DNA of 64,000 nucleotides, taken from Tessaracoccus timonensis (GTDB taxonomy: Bacteria > Actinomycetota > Actinomycetes > Propionibacteriales > Propionibacteriaceae). Location: contig NZ_LT996886.1 of assembly GCF_900343145.1 (NCBI RefSeq), positions 1,550,001 to 1,614,000 on the forward strand, read 5' to 3'. A model generated the notes under the pieces. The model was not told the origin of the DNA. It searched no databases and saw only the letters and a list, made by a program, of their open reading frames with translations. Position 1 is the stretch's first letter. The number at the start of each line of letters is the position of its first letter. The position numbers and the translations under genes are program-made. This document shows, piece by piece, positions 17,919-26,366 of this stretch.

Positions 17919-18877
17919 GAGGCCATCTCCAATCCCCAGTAGGTGAGCACGATATCGGCGCCCGCGCGCACGATAGCGGTGACGGACTCGTCGATGGCGC
18001 GTTCGCGGTCAATCCAGCCGTTCGCGGCGGCCGCCTCGATCATGGCGTACTCGCCCGACACCTGATAGGCCGCGACGGGCACGTCGGAAACCTCCGCCAC
18101 GTCGGCCAGCACATCGAGGTAGTAGCCGGCAGGTTTCACCATCACCATGTCGGCGCCTTCGGTCAAGTCGAGTTCGGTTTCGCGCACGCCCTCGCGGCGG
18201 TTGGCCGGGTCTTGCTGGTAGGTGCGACGGTCGCCCTGCAACGTAGACGTGACCGCCTCGCGGAACGGGCCGTAGAAGCTCGACGCGTACTTCGCGGAGT
18301 AGGCGAGGATGGCGGTGTCGATGTGGCCCTCGCCGTCGAGGGCAGCGCGGATAGCTTCGATCTGGCCGTCCATCATGCCGGAGGGCGCGACGACGTGCGC
18401 GCCCGCGTTGGCTTGTGCAATCGCCATCGACGCGTAGGCGGCCAGCGTGGCGTCGTTGTCGACGGAGCCGTCGTCGGCGAGGAAGCCGCAGTGGCCGTGC
18501 GAGGTGAACTCGTCGAGGCAGGTGTCGGCCATGACGACGGTGTCGTCGCCCACTGCGTCGCGACAAGCGGCGATGCCGCGCTGCAAGATGCCATCCTCGG
18601 CCCAGGCCTGCGAGCCGCGCTCGTCCTTGACCTCGTCGGAAGGTACGCCGAACAGCATGATGCCGCCGAGGCCAGCCTTCGCAACGTCTTCCGCGACGCG
18701 CTTGATGCCCTCAGTGGTGTGGCGGCGGACGCCGGGCATGGAAGAGATGCCGCCTTCGGTATCGGCCACGAAGGCAGGAAGTACGAGCTGGCTAGGGTGG
18801 ACGCGGGTCTCGCGAACCAGCTTGCGCATGGCCGGGGTGGTGCGCAAGCGGCGCGGACGGAAGGGAATGTGGGTCAT
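17906..18877 (-). CDS. hemB: Delta-aminolevulinic acid dehydratase (porphobilinogen synthase)
   Basis: A 323-residue protein from ATG 18877. The frame continues to 18919, but that extension runs into a palindromic repeat and lacks homology to HemB. Two active-site lysines are visible ([14 protein letters not shown] and [11 protein letters not shown]). The metal site reads [14 protein letters not shown]: first and third positions Cys, middle Asp, a mixture of the zinc (C-C-C) and magnesium (Asp-rich) types. It condenses two 5-aminolevulinate molecules to porphobilinogen. Confidence 0.96.
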   Translation of the reverse strand: MTHIPFRPRRLRTTPAMRKLVRETRVHPSQLVLPAFVADTEGGISSMPGVRRHTTEGIKRVAEDVAKAGLGGIMLFGVPSDEVKDERGSQAWAEDGILQRGIAACRDAVGDDTVVMADTCLDEFTSHGHCGFLADDGSVDNDATLAAYASMAIAQANAGAHVVAPSGMMDGQIEAIRAALDGEGHIDTAILAYSAKYASSFYGPFREAVTSTLQGDRRTYQQDPANRREGVRETELDLTEGADMVMVKPAGYYLDVLADVAEVSDVPVAAYQVSGEYAMIEAAAANGWIDRERAIDESVTAIVRAGADIVLTYWGLEMASWLK

Positions 18878-18902
18878 GGCGTCCACGTTACCGCGGAAAA
18901 CC

Positions 18903-18978
18903 TGACCGTTATCCTCCACCAGAAGCTAACGACCCCTTGTTTTGGCGGATTTTCTTCACGCGTGGAGGAAAACGGTCA
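18903..18978. repeat. 76-bp palindromic element G1
   Basis: Terminal inverted repeats TGACCGTTATCCTCCAC (18903-18919) and GTGGAGGAAAACGGTCA (18962-18978) with one mismatch. The first 30 bp are identical to the complement of element G2. It lies just upstream of hemB. Confidence 0.85.
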
Positions 18979-19075
18979 AAACGGGCGGGCTGGCCGATCG
19001 GGCCGAGCCGTGGCGGCCGGGCGGGTAGCGATGGCGGTCAGACCGCGTGGCAGCGCGGCGGGCGCCGTCGCCCCG

Positions 19076-19151
19076 TGACCGTTATCCTCCACGCCTGCAA
19101 AAAATGCTCGAAAAGCGGGTCTCGTTAGCTTCTGGTGGAGGATAACGGTCA
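19076..19151. repeat. 76-bp palindromic element G2
   Basis: Same length as G1, opposite orientation, 97 bp away. Perfect 17-bp terminal arms (TGACCGTTATCCTCCAC and complement). Its last three bases, TCA at 19149-19151, are the TGA stop codon of hemCD on the minus strand. Confidence 0.85.
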
Positions 19152-20774
19152 ACTTTCGTGGATGCCCCCGATGGCCTCGACGAGCCCAGCCACGTCTTGC
19201 GTGGCCGCGGTGGCGGCGACGGGGACGCCTGCAGCGTCGAGCGCGCGCCGCGACGGCTCGCCGAAGGCGACGACGCGGACGTCGTCGCGCCACTCGAGCA
19301 GTGCGTCGAACGCCCGCCCAACGGACCCCGACGTGACCACCACAATGTCGAATTGCCCTGAACCCCAGGCGCGAAGAGCCTCGTCAGGCACGCTATCGAG
19401 CGCTGCCATGGTGTAGATGGGCACGACGTCGACGGTCCAGCCTTTTGCTCGTAACCCGTCGGCGAGCGTGGGAGAGGAAAGCTTCGAGCCTGGAATCAGC
19501 ACGCGGCCCGGCCCATCAGGGAAGGCAGCCGCCAGCGCGCGCCCGCTCGATTCCCCCTCCGGGATGAGATCGACGACGTACCCAGCCGCCTCGAGCGCCT
19601 TTGCCGTCGCCGCCCCGACCGCAGCCACTCGTGCGCCCTCCGGCAGCCGGACTCCGCGCCGAGCGAGGCATTGCACGGTGTTTGCCGAAGTCACGGCCAC
19701 CCAGTCGGCCTCAGGCAGCGGCCCCGCGAGCGGCAAATCCACCACCTCCTGCACTGGCTGGCAGAACACCTCCGCACCCGTGGCCCGCAGCCCGTCGGCG
19801 AGCGCCCCATCGTCGCGCGGCAGGAACACCTGCACACCCGCGAGCGGCGTTTCCCCTCGCCAGAGCGAGGCATCATCGTGCAGTTCGGCCAGCCGCGACG
19901 GGCGTGTCGCATCAAGTTCCTCGACGTCGGCTGCGCCGCCGTCGAGCAGCGCGCGCACCGCCTCATCGGCCACACCGTCGCCGAGCGGTCGCTCCGCCAG
20001 CGCCGACGAGCGCCCATCGAGCGCGAACACCCCGGCGCGCAGTACGCCGTCGGCTACGAGCGCGGCGATGGGCGCTGCGCAGCCGCCGCCCAATCCGGCG
20101 AGCACCGCTCGCTCGGCTTCCACCGCCCGCCGGGTCTCGGCGTTGTCGACGGCGGCCAGGGCCTGCAGCACTTCGACGTTGTCAGCCCGGCATTCGAGCG
20201 CCAGCGCGCCCTGGCCTGGCGCGGGCAGGATGGGGAGCAGTTCGTCGATCTGTTCTGCCATGCCCAACCGACGAAGCCCCGCCGCCGCGAGCACGACGGC
20301 GTCGAGATCGCCGTCGGCGACCCGCGCCAGGCGCGTGCCGACGTTGCCGCGGATGTCGACGTATTGGAGGTCGGGCCGCAGCGCGCGCAGCTGGGCGACC
20401 CGCCGGGGCGACCCGGTGCCCACCTTCGCGCAGGCAGGCAGCTCGTCGAGCCGGCGCCCGGCGGCGCAGAGCGCGTCGTGCGGGCAGGCTCGTTCGGGCA
20501 CTGCGGCCACGACGAGCCCCGGCACCGCCGCGGTGGGGAGGTCTTTCAGCGAGTGGACGGCGAAGTCACAACGCCCATCGAGGATTGCGGTGCGCAGCTC
20601 CGCAGCGAACACGCCGAGCGTGCCGAGCCTAGTGAGCGACCCACGCTCCACGTCGCCGCCGGTGCGGATGCGCACCAGCTCGACGGTGTGCCCGAGCGCC
20701 CGCAGTTGGTCAGCCACGAGCTCCGATTGGGTCACCGCTAGCAGCGACGCCCGCGTGCCAAGCCTCAAATGCAT
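19149..20774 (-). CDS. hemCD: Fused porphobilinogen deaminase / uroporphyrinogen-III synthase
   Basis: A 541-residue bifunctional protein. Residues 1-300 are HemC: GTRASLLAVTQS, the HSLKDLP motif and the cysteine that holds the dipyrromethane cofactor (LGGGCAAPIAAL, about residue 232). Residues 305-541 are HemD-like (VAVTSANTVQCLARRG, VAAVGAATAKALEAAGY, VVVTSGSVGRAFDALL). It turns four porphobilinogens into hydroxymethylbilane and cyclises this to uroporphyrinogen III. Such fusions are known in propionibacteria and other actinobacteria. The stop codon is supplied by repeat element G2, and the gene starts 9 bp after cgoX ends. Confidence 0.95.
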   Translation of the reverse strand: MHLRLGTRASLLAVTQSELVADQLRALGHTVELVRIRTGGDVERGSLTRLGTLGVFAAELRTAILDGRCDFAVHSLKDLPTAAVPGLVVAAVPERACPHDALCAAGRRLDELPACAKVGTGSPRRVAQLRALRPDLQYVDIRGNVGTRLARVADGDLDAVVLAAAGLRRLGMAEQIDELLPILPAPGQGALALECRADNVEVLQALAAVDNAETRRAVEAERAVLAGLGGGCAAPIAALVADGVLRAGVFALDGRSSALAERPLGDGVADEAVRALLDGGAADVEELDATRPSRLAELHDDASLWRGETPLAGVQVFLPRDDGALADGLRATGAEVFCQPVQEVVDLPLAGPLPEADWVAVTSANTVQCLARRGVRLPEGARVAAVGAATAKALEAAGYVVDLIPEGESSGRALAAAFPDGPGRVLIPGSKLSSPTLADGLRAKGWTVDVVPIYTMAALDSVPDEALRAWGSGQFDIVVVTSGSVGRAFDALLEWRDDVRVVAFGEPSRRALDAAGVPVAATAATQDVAGLVEAIGGIHES

Positions 20775-20783
20775 GCCGGCTCC

Positions 20784-22037
20784 TCACCGAATCCGTTCCG
20801 CGGCCTCTGCTACCGGCCCGATGCCGTTGCCGTCGAGCCACGCGCCCACCACATCGACGCCGACGGACGCCGCAGCATCCAGCACGGCCTCGCGTTCGCC
20901 CGACGAGATCCGCCCGGGCATCTCGTGCGAGATGGCGACGACGTCGCGGATGTGGCCGCTCAAATCCAGTTTGGTCAGCGCCGATGCATCCGCCGCCACC
21001 ACCTCACGAGACGGCGCCTCCGCCCCGCCGTACGACAGCCGCAACACGTGCACGCCCTCCACCCACGGCCACTTGCGCGAGTAGTGAGTGAGCGCCCGGG
21101 CGACGATGGCGTCGTCGCGCTCACCCATCAGCAGCCCAGATCCGACGGGGTCCGCGCCGAGCTCTGGGTGGTCGCTCGCCACCAGCACAACCTGCGATGG
21201 CGTGGTGGCCGCTGGCTCCGACACCGTCGCGCCCAGCCCCGCCAGCAGCCGCGCCGTCACCGCACCGGGGGTAGCGAGCACGACGCGTTCGGCCCGCATC
21301 TGCCCATCGCCCGTAGTCACGACGAACTTGGCGCCGTCGCGCTCCACCGCGGACACCGCGCACCCGCACCGCACATCCAGCGGCGCCGCCAGCTCGTCGA
21401 TCAGGCGGAACATCCCCCCGACGGGCTGCGCCACCGCCGCCTGCCCAGGGCGCCGGAGCGCCGCGACCGCACCTAGCAGCGACCCCTCCGCCGCCAGCGC
21501 ATCGAGCAGTTTCGGCGCGAACACGTCGAGGCGCACATCCATCGGATCCGATCGGTACACGCCGCGCGTGAGTGGCGCCATGAGCTTCTCGACGACGCCC
21601 TGGCCCATGCGCGTCTCTGCGAGCTGGCCGGCGGTGGTGGCGTCGGCGCCGACGGTGCGGTCGAGGCTCAGGTCTCGCTCCACCCGTGCGCGCTCATCCG
21701 CGGTCAGCACCCCCAATGCTGGATCGTCGAGCGATCCCGGGATGCCGAGCACTCCGTCGGCGAGTGGCACGATGCGGTCGCTCCACCACACGTGCGGCTG
21801 CCCGGCCGGCCCGGCCACCTCCAGCCCCAACTTCGCGCACAGCGCCTGCGCGGCCGCGCTGCGGGTGGCGAACGCCTCTGCACCAGCGTCGACGCGCACG
21901 CCGCCCACCTCGACGGGCGCGATCATCCCACCTGGCGCATTCGCCGCTTCGAGCACCACCACGTCGTGCCCGGATTCGACGAGCTTCCTCGCGGCAAGCA
22001 GCCCCGCTAGGCCGCCCCCGACGATAACGGCGCTCAT
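20784..22037 (-). CDS. cgoX: Coproporphyrinogen III oxidase / protoporphyrinogen oxidase, HemY type
   Basis: A 417-residue FAD protein. ATG 22037 is chosen because the FAD-binding Rossmann motif (VIVGGGLAGLLAARKL) begins at once and the ATG overlaps the hemE stop (ATGA); the 86-codon upstream extension is an antisense shadow of hemE. It is shorter than most HemY proteins (450-470). In actinobacteria with ChdC this enzyme oxidises coproporphyrinogen III to coproporphyrin III, so cgoX (older name hemY or hemG) fits best. Confidence 0.9.
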   Translation of the reverse strand: MSAVIVGGGLAGLLAARKLVESGHDVVVLEAANAPGGMIAPVEVGGVRVDAGAEAFATRSAAAQALCAKLGLEVAGPAGQPHVWWSDRIVPLADGVLGIPGSLDDPALGVLTADERARVERDLSLDRTVGADATTAGQLAETRMGQGVVEKLMAPLTRGVYRSDPMDVRLDVFAPKLLDALAAEGSLLGAVAALRRPGQAAVAQPVGGMFRLIDELAAPLDVRCGCAVSAVERDGAKFVVTTGDGQMRAERVVLATPGAVTARLLAGLGATVSEPAATTPSQVVLVASDHPELGADPVGSGLLMGERDDAIVARALTHYSRKWPWVEGVHVLRLSYGGAEAPSREVVAADASALTKLDLSGHIRDVVAISHEMPGRISSGEREAVLDAAASVGVDVVGAWLDGNGIGPVAEAAERIR

Positions 22038-23038
22038 AGTTCGTGGATGAGCGCGACGAGGTCGGTCAGCACGCTCGGGTCGGTGGTGGGGGGCACGCCG
22101 TGGCCGAGGTTCACGACGTGCGCGGGGGCGGACTTGCCGCGCTCGACGACGTCGCGGGCATGCGCTTCCAACGCATCCCAGCCGGCGGCCAGCATGGCCG
22201 GGTCGATGTTGCCCTGCAGCGGGAGGCCGGGCACGAGCTGGGCGGCCTCGTCGAGGGGTGTGCGGTAGTCCACGCCGATGGCCTCGACGCCGCATTGGGC
22301 CATGTCAGGCAGGATTTGACGGGTGCCGACTCCGAAGTGGATGCGCGGCACCCGCCCCTCCACCGCGGCCAGCGCCCGTGCCGAATGCGGCGCGACGGAG
22401 GCGACGTAGTCCGCCCGGCTGAGCGACCCGGCCCACGAATCGAACAGTTGCGCCGCCCGCGCGCCGGCGTCGACCTGCACCTGCAAGAACTGCCCCGACA
22501 GCTCCGCACACCACGCGAGCAGCCGCTCCCACGCGGCGGGGTCGGCGTGCATCATGGTGCGGGCCGTGAGGTGATCGCGCGAGCCCTTCCCTTCGACGAG
22601 GTACGCCGCCAGTGTGAACGGCGCGCCCGCAAACCCGATGAGCGGCACCTCGCCCAGCTCGCCGACGAGAATCTGCACGGCCTCGGTGATCGCCGACGGG
22701 TCGTCCATGCGGTGCGACGTGATCCGCGCCACGTCGGCTGCGGTGCGCACCGGTTCGTCGATCACGGGCCCCACCCCAGGCACGATGTCGACGTCCACGC
22801 CGGCCAGCACGAGGGGCGTCATGATGTCAGAGAAGAAAATCGCCGCGTCCACGTTGTGCCGCCTGACGGGTTGCATCGTGATTTCGGCAGCGAGCTCAGG
22901 CCGCAGGCAAGCCTCCAGGATGGTGGTGCCTTGGCGCGCTTCTTTGTACTCCGGTAGTGAGCGCCCTGCCTGGCGCATGAACCATACGGGTAACCGACGG
23001 GGGCGGGCCCCGCTCAGGGCTTCGAGAAACGTGCTCAT
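22034..23038 (-). CDS. hemE: Uroporphyrinogen decarboxylase
   Basis: A 334-residue enzyme with the invariant N-terminal WFMRQAGRSLPEYK and the catalytic-pocket segments FFSDIMTPL and LLEGGF-type region (FAGAPFTLAAYLVEG). It removes four acetate carboxylates to give coproporphyrinogen III. First gene of the minus-strand operon, 47 bp from the divergent hemA. Confidence 0.97.
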   Translation of the reverse strand: MSTFLEALSGARPRRLPVWFMRQAGRSLPEYKEARQGTTILEACLRPELAAEITMQPVRRHNVDAAIFFSDIMTPLVLAGVDVDIVPGVGPVIDEPVRTAADVARITSHRMDDPSAITEAVQILVGELGEVPLIGFAGAPFTLAAYLVEGKGSRDHLTARTMMHADPAAWERLLAWCAELSGQFLQVQVDAGARAAQLFDSWAGSLSRADYVASVAPHSARALAAVEGRVPRIHFGVGTRQILPDMAQCGVEAIGVDYRTPLDEAAQLVPGLPLQGNIDPAMLAAGWDALEAHARDVVERGKSAPAHVVNLGHGVPPTTDPSVLTDLVALIHEL

Positions 23039-23085
23039 ACTCCTTGATTCTGCCGTATTGCCTCAAGGTGGTTGAATGGACCCAT

Positions 23086-24351
23086 ATGTCTCTGCAGATT
23101 TTCTCTCTTGAACACCACCGTCACGGCCTGCCGGTGGTGGAGCAAGCCGCGGCGAATGTCGACGGAGTCGCCGAGCGGATCGCCCACCACGACGGCGTGC
23201 GGGGGGTTGTTCTGCTGCACACCTGCAACCGGGTTGAGCTGGTGCTGGAGGTAGACGACGCCGGCCTGGCAATCCCGTCCCTGCTGCGTGCGCACTTCGG
23301 TGCAGAGTTCCCGTGGCGCATCTACCGAGGCGAGCAGGCCCTCGACCACATCTTCCGCGTGACCGCAGGGCTCGAATCCATGGTGATGGGGGAGCGCGAG
23401 ATCGCTGGCCAGTACCGCCGCGCGCTGCAGGAGGCGCAGGCTAGTGGGCACGCGTCGCTCGCCATCAGCACCGCTATCGAGGAGGCGCTGCGAACCTCCA
23501 AGAAGGTCGCCAGCCACACGCATCTCGACGGCGCCGGGCGCTCGGTCGTCTCCGTCGGCTTGGATCTGCTCACCGTCGACGACTGGTCGACGTCACGGGC
23601 GCTCCTCGTCGGCACCGGCAGCTACGCCGGCGCGGTAGTGGCCGCGTTGAAAGCCCGCGGGGTGCGCAGCATCGGCGTGCACTCCGCCACTGGCCGCGCG
23701 GCTTCGTTCGCCGACGCCCACGCCATCGACCCCGTCGACGATCTCGCCGACGCACTCGCCACCGCCGACATCGTCGTCACCTGCCGCGGGCGAGGCGCCG
23801 TGATTGGCCCCGACGATGTCCGTGCCGGCATGAAGCTCCTCGACCTCGCGCTCGTCCGCGACGTCGACTGCGCGGTGGAAGCGGTAACCGGCGTGCAGGT
23901 GGTGAGCCTTGAGACCGTCCAGCTGAACGTCGATCCGAAGTACGACGGCGACCTCGCCACCGCCGAGCGCCTCATCGACGCCGGACGCACGGCCGCGCTG
24001 ACGAAGATCCGCGCCCGCGTCGTTGACCCAGCCGTCACCTCCTTACGTGAGACGGTGATGCACCTCGTCGAGGAGGAAACCGACCGCCTCCCGAACCGCC
24101 CGCTGACAAGGGAAGACGCCGCCCGGGCGCTCGAGCGCCTCGCCGTCCGACTGCTCCACATTCCCTCCGCCCGCGCCCGCGAAGCGGCCCAGCTGGGGCG
24201 CACCAATGAATACCTCATCGCCATGCACGAGCTCTACGGCATCGGAGAGCCGCTTGCCGCACACGCGGTGGAGGAAGGGCGCTGCCCCGTCACCGGGCTG
24301 GGCATGGACGACGTCGCTAGCCAGAAATCTCAACGCACCATCGCATCATGA
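23086..24351 (+). CDS. hemA: Glutamyl-tRNA reductase
   Basis: A 421-residue protein taken from ATG 23086; family homology starts there. Catalytic cysteine in LLHTCNRVEL, followed by GLESMVMGEREIAGQYRRA, the NADPH-binding domain and the C-terminal dimerisation helix (LRETVMHLVEEETDRL). It reduces glutamyl-tRNA(Glu) to glutamate-1-semialdehyde, the committed step of the C5 heme pathway. Near its C-terminus (C400) is GRCPVTG, a Cys-Pro motif of the sort that can bind heme. Overlaps cpfC by ATGA. Confidence 0.96.
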   Translation: MSLQIFSLEHHRHGLPVVEQAAANVDGVAERIAHHDGVRGVVLLHTCNRVELVLEVDDAGLAIPSLLRAHFGAEFPWRIYRGEQALDHIFRVTAGLESMVMGEREIAGQYRRALQEAQASGHASLAISTAIEEALRTSKKVASHTHLDGAGRSVVSVGLDLLTVDDWSTSRALLVGTGSYAGAVVAALKARGVRSIGVHSATGRAASFADAHAIDPVDDLADALATADIVVTCRGRGAVIGPDDVRAGMKLLDLALVRDVDCAVEAVTGVQVVSLETVQLNVDPKYDGDLATAERLIDAGRTAALTKIRARVVDPAVTSLRETVMHLVEEETDRLPNRPLTREDAARALERLAVRLLHIPSARAREAAQLGRTNEYLIAMHELYGIGEPLAAHAVEEGRCPVTGLGMDDVASQKSQRTIAS

Positions 24352-25403
24352 ACATCGAACCTTATAGCGCCATCATGGTGGCCTCGTACGGTGGCCCCAA
24401 CCAGCCCGACGACGTGTTGCCATTCATGCGCAACGCCACCCGCGGCAAGGGGATTCCCGACGAGCGCCTCCTGGAGGTCTCCGAGCACTACATGCTGTTC
24501 GGCGGCAAGTCGCCCATCAATGAACTGAACGCGAAACTCGTCGACGCGCTCCAGGCCGAGCTGCACCGTCGCGGCGCCGACGCACCCGTGGTGATCGGCA
24601 ACCGAAACTGGGAGCCGTATATGTCCGACGTGGTGCGCGAGCTGGTCGACGGTGGCCACAAGCGGGTGCTCGCCCTCGCGACGAGTGCATACCAGTCGTA
24701 CTCCAACTGCCGTCAGTATCACGAAGACCTCGTGCAGGCCTCCGACGGGCAACCCATCGTCGTCGACAAGCTCGACCCCTTCTGGTGGGCGCCCGAGTTC
24801 GCGAGCGCCAACGCCCGTCGCGTCGTAGCCTCATGGCGCGCGCTGCGGGAGCGAATCGGCGACGGAAGGGCGCGCCTGGTGTTCGTCACGCACTCCATCC
24901 CGGTGGGGATGGAGGAGCGCTCTGGCCCGGGCGCACCGTCGCCGCACTATCAGGCGCAGCATCTCCAGGTGGCGCAACAGGTGGCGGAGCTCGCCGCCGA
25001 CGAGCTCGGTGAGGCGCTCACCTGGGACCTCGCCTTCTGCTCGAGGTCCGGACCGCCGCGCGTGCCGTGGCTCGAGCCCGACGTGAACGACCACCTTGAG
25101 GCGATCGTCGACGAGGTGGACGGCGTCGTCGTAGCGCCCATCGGGTTCATCGCCGATCACATGGAAGTGGCTTTCGACCTCGACAACGAAGCCGCCCAAA
25201 CCGCTCGCAGTCTAGGCCTCACCTACGAGCGCGCGGGCACCGTCGGCGTGGACGACGAGTTCGTCGGCATGCTGGTGGACCACATTGAAGACGCCGCTCG
25301 GCGCGCCAGCGAAGGCAAGTCGGTGGCCGACTACTGTCAATTCGCGGGCGGCACGTGCTGCCTGCCGCCCCAACGCCCCACCCGAACAGGAGCACCATCG
25401 TGA
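24348..25403 (+). CDS. cpfC: Coproporphyrin III ferrochelatase
   Basis: A 351-residue ferrochelatase (older name hemH). Landmarks are MVASYGGPNQPDD, GNRNWEPYMSDVV, FVTHSIP with the metal-binding His, and IGFIADHMEVAFDLDNEA. Cysteines in AFCSRSGPP and the C-terminal YCQFAGGTCC match the [2Fe-2S] cluster of actinobacterial ferrochelatases. It inserts Fe2+ into coproporphyrin III. The stop is embedded in the GTGA start of chdC. Confidence 0.95.
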   Translation: MNIEPYSAIMVASYGGPNQPDDVLPFMRNATRGKGIPDERLLEVSEHYMLFGGKSPINELNAKLVDALQAELHRRGADAPVVIGNRNWEPYMSDVVRELVDGGHKRVLALATSAYQSYSNCRQYHEDLVQASDGQPIVVDKLDPFWWAPEFASANARRVVASWRALRERIGDGRARLVFVTHSIPVGMEERSGPGAPSPHYQAQHLQVAQQVAELAADELGEALTWDLAFCSRSGPPRVPWLEPDVNDHLEAIVDEVDGVVVAPIGFIADHMEVAFDLDNEAAQTARSLGLTYERAGTVGVDDEFVGMLVDHIEDAARRASEGKSVADYCQFAGGTCCLPPQRPTRTGAPS

Positions 25404-26116
25404 AGCACCCCAGCCGCGACGAACGCGACCAGCAAAACGTCGACTACAAGGCCATTAACCGCGAATCGCACTACTCCATGCACGCCGTGTTCGCCACGTG
25501 CATGCCGCTTTCCGACGACGCCGAGGCGCAGGCGACGGCGTTACGCGAAGAGATCGAAGCCACTGGGGTCACCATCCGCGGCTTCTACGACGTCGGTGGC
25601 TTCCGTGCCGACGCCGACCTCATGGTGTGGATGCTCGCCGACGACCCCCACGCGCTCCAGCGCGCCTACCACGTCATCCGCAACAGCGAGCTGGGTGCGG
25701 CACTCGAGCCGGTGTGGTCCGCCGTCGCCGTGCACCGGGCCGCCGAGTTCAACAAGGCGCACGTGCCGAGTTGCTTCGCCGGCATCGCGCCGCGCCCCTG
25801 GGTGACGGTGTATCCGTTCGTGCGCAGCTACGACTGGTACGTGCTCGACGACGCCCACCGCTCCAAGATGCTGCGCGAGCACGGCATGGCCGGGCGCGAA
25901 TACCCTGACGTGATCGCGTCGACGATGTCCGCCTTTGCGCTCGGCGACTACGAGTGGATCCTCGCCTTCGAGGCCGACGAGCTCCACCGCCTCACCGACG
26001 CGATGCGCCACCAGCGCGGCGTCGAGGCGCGCCTGCACGTGCGCGAGGAGACGCCGTTCTTTACCGGCCCGCTCATCACCCTCGACGAGTGGGTCGCCCG
26101 CCAGCCGCGCGCCTGA
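25400..26116 (+). CDS. chdC: Coproheme decarboxylase
   Basis: A 238-residue protein of the HemQ/ChdC (chlorite dismutase-like) family. GTG 25400 follows ACAGGAGCA and overlaps the cpfC stop. Family segments are FYDVGGFRADADLMVWML, RPWVTVYPFVRSYDWYVL with the tyrosine-rich catalytic region, and LGDYEWILAFEADELHRL. It decarboxylates coproheme III to heme b using peroxide, the last step of the coproporphyrin-dependent pathway. Confidence 0.96.
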   Translation: MKHPSRDERDQQNVDYKAINRESHYSMHAVFATCMPLSDDAEAQATALREEIEATGVTIRGFYDVGGFRADADLMVWMLADDPHALQRAYHVIRNSELGAALEPVWSAVAVHRAAEFNKAHVPSCFAGIAPRPWVTVYPFVRSYDWYVLDDAHRSKMLREHGMAGREYPDVIASTMSAFALGDYEWILAFEADELHRLTDAMRHQRGVEARLHVREETPFFTGPLITLDEWVARQPRA

Positions 26117-26173
26117 CGAGCCTCGTCGGCGCGGCCCTCGTCGGCGGTATCTGCGCCCCGCTCAGGCACACGT

Positions 26174-26276
26174 AACCTGTGCGGCTCTGTCCCGGATCAA
26201 GTGTCACTTGCCTAACCGGGACGGGGCGTCGCCCAGAAGCAGGTGACACTTGATCCGCTCTGTTGCCGCACAGGTT
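26174..26276. repeat. 103-bp palindromic element, copy C
   Basis: Same orientation as copy B. Outer arms 26174-26185 and 26265-26276; inner arms GGATCAAGTGTCAC (26194-26207) and complement (26243-26256). Compared with copy A the inner arms differ at one base pair (A 26200 / T 26250 instead of T / A), a compensatory change. It lies between convergent chdC and the radical SAM gene. Confidence 0.9.
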
Positions 26277-26318
26277 GCACCTGCCCGGGGAGGGCCCAGC
26301 AACCCCGGAACATCGCAA

Positions 26319-26366
26319 CATAGATCAAGTTTGTGGTGGGTAGACGAGCCACCAACTTGATCTATG
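26319..26366. repeat. 48-bp palindromic element D1
   Basis: Arms CATAGATCAAGTTTGTGG and its near complement (17 of 18 pairs) around a 12-base loop. The right arm overlaps the last bases of the radical SAM gene and contains its TAG stop (26362-26364). A second copy in opposite orientation lies at 51481-51528. Confidence 0.85.

Noticed and set aside
18877-18919. Longer hemB start
   Set aside because: The added 14 codons come from the palindromic element G1 and do not resemble any HemB N-terminus.
22038-22295. 86-codon N-terminal extension of cgoX
   Set aside because: Arg/Pro-rich shadow of hemE; the FAD-binding motif begins at ATG 22037.
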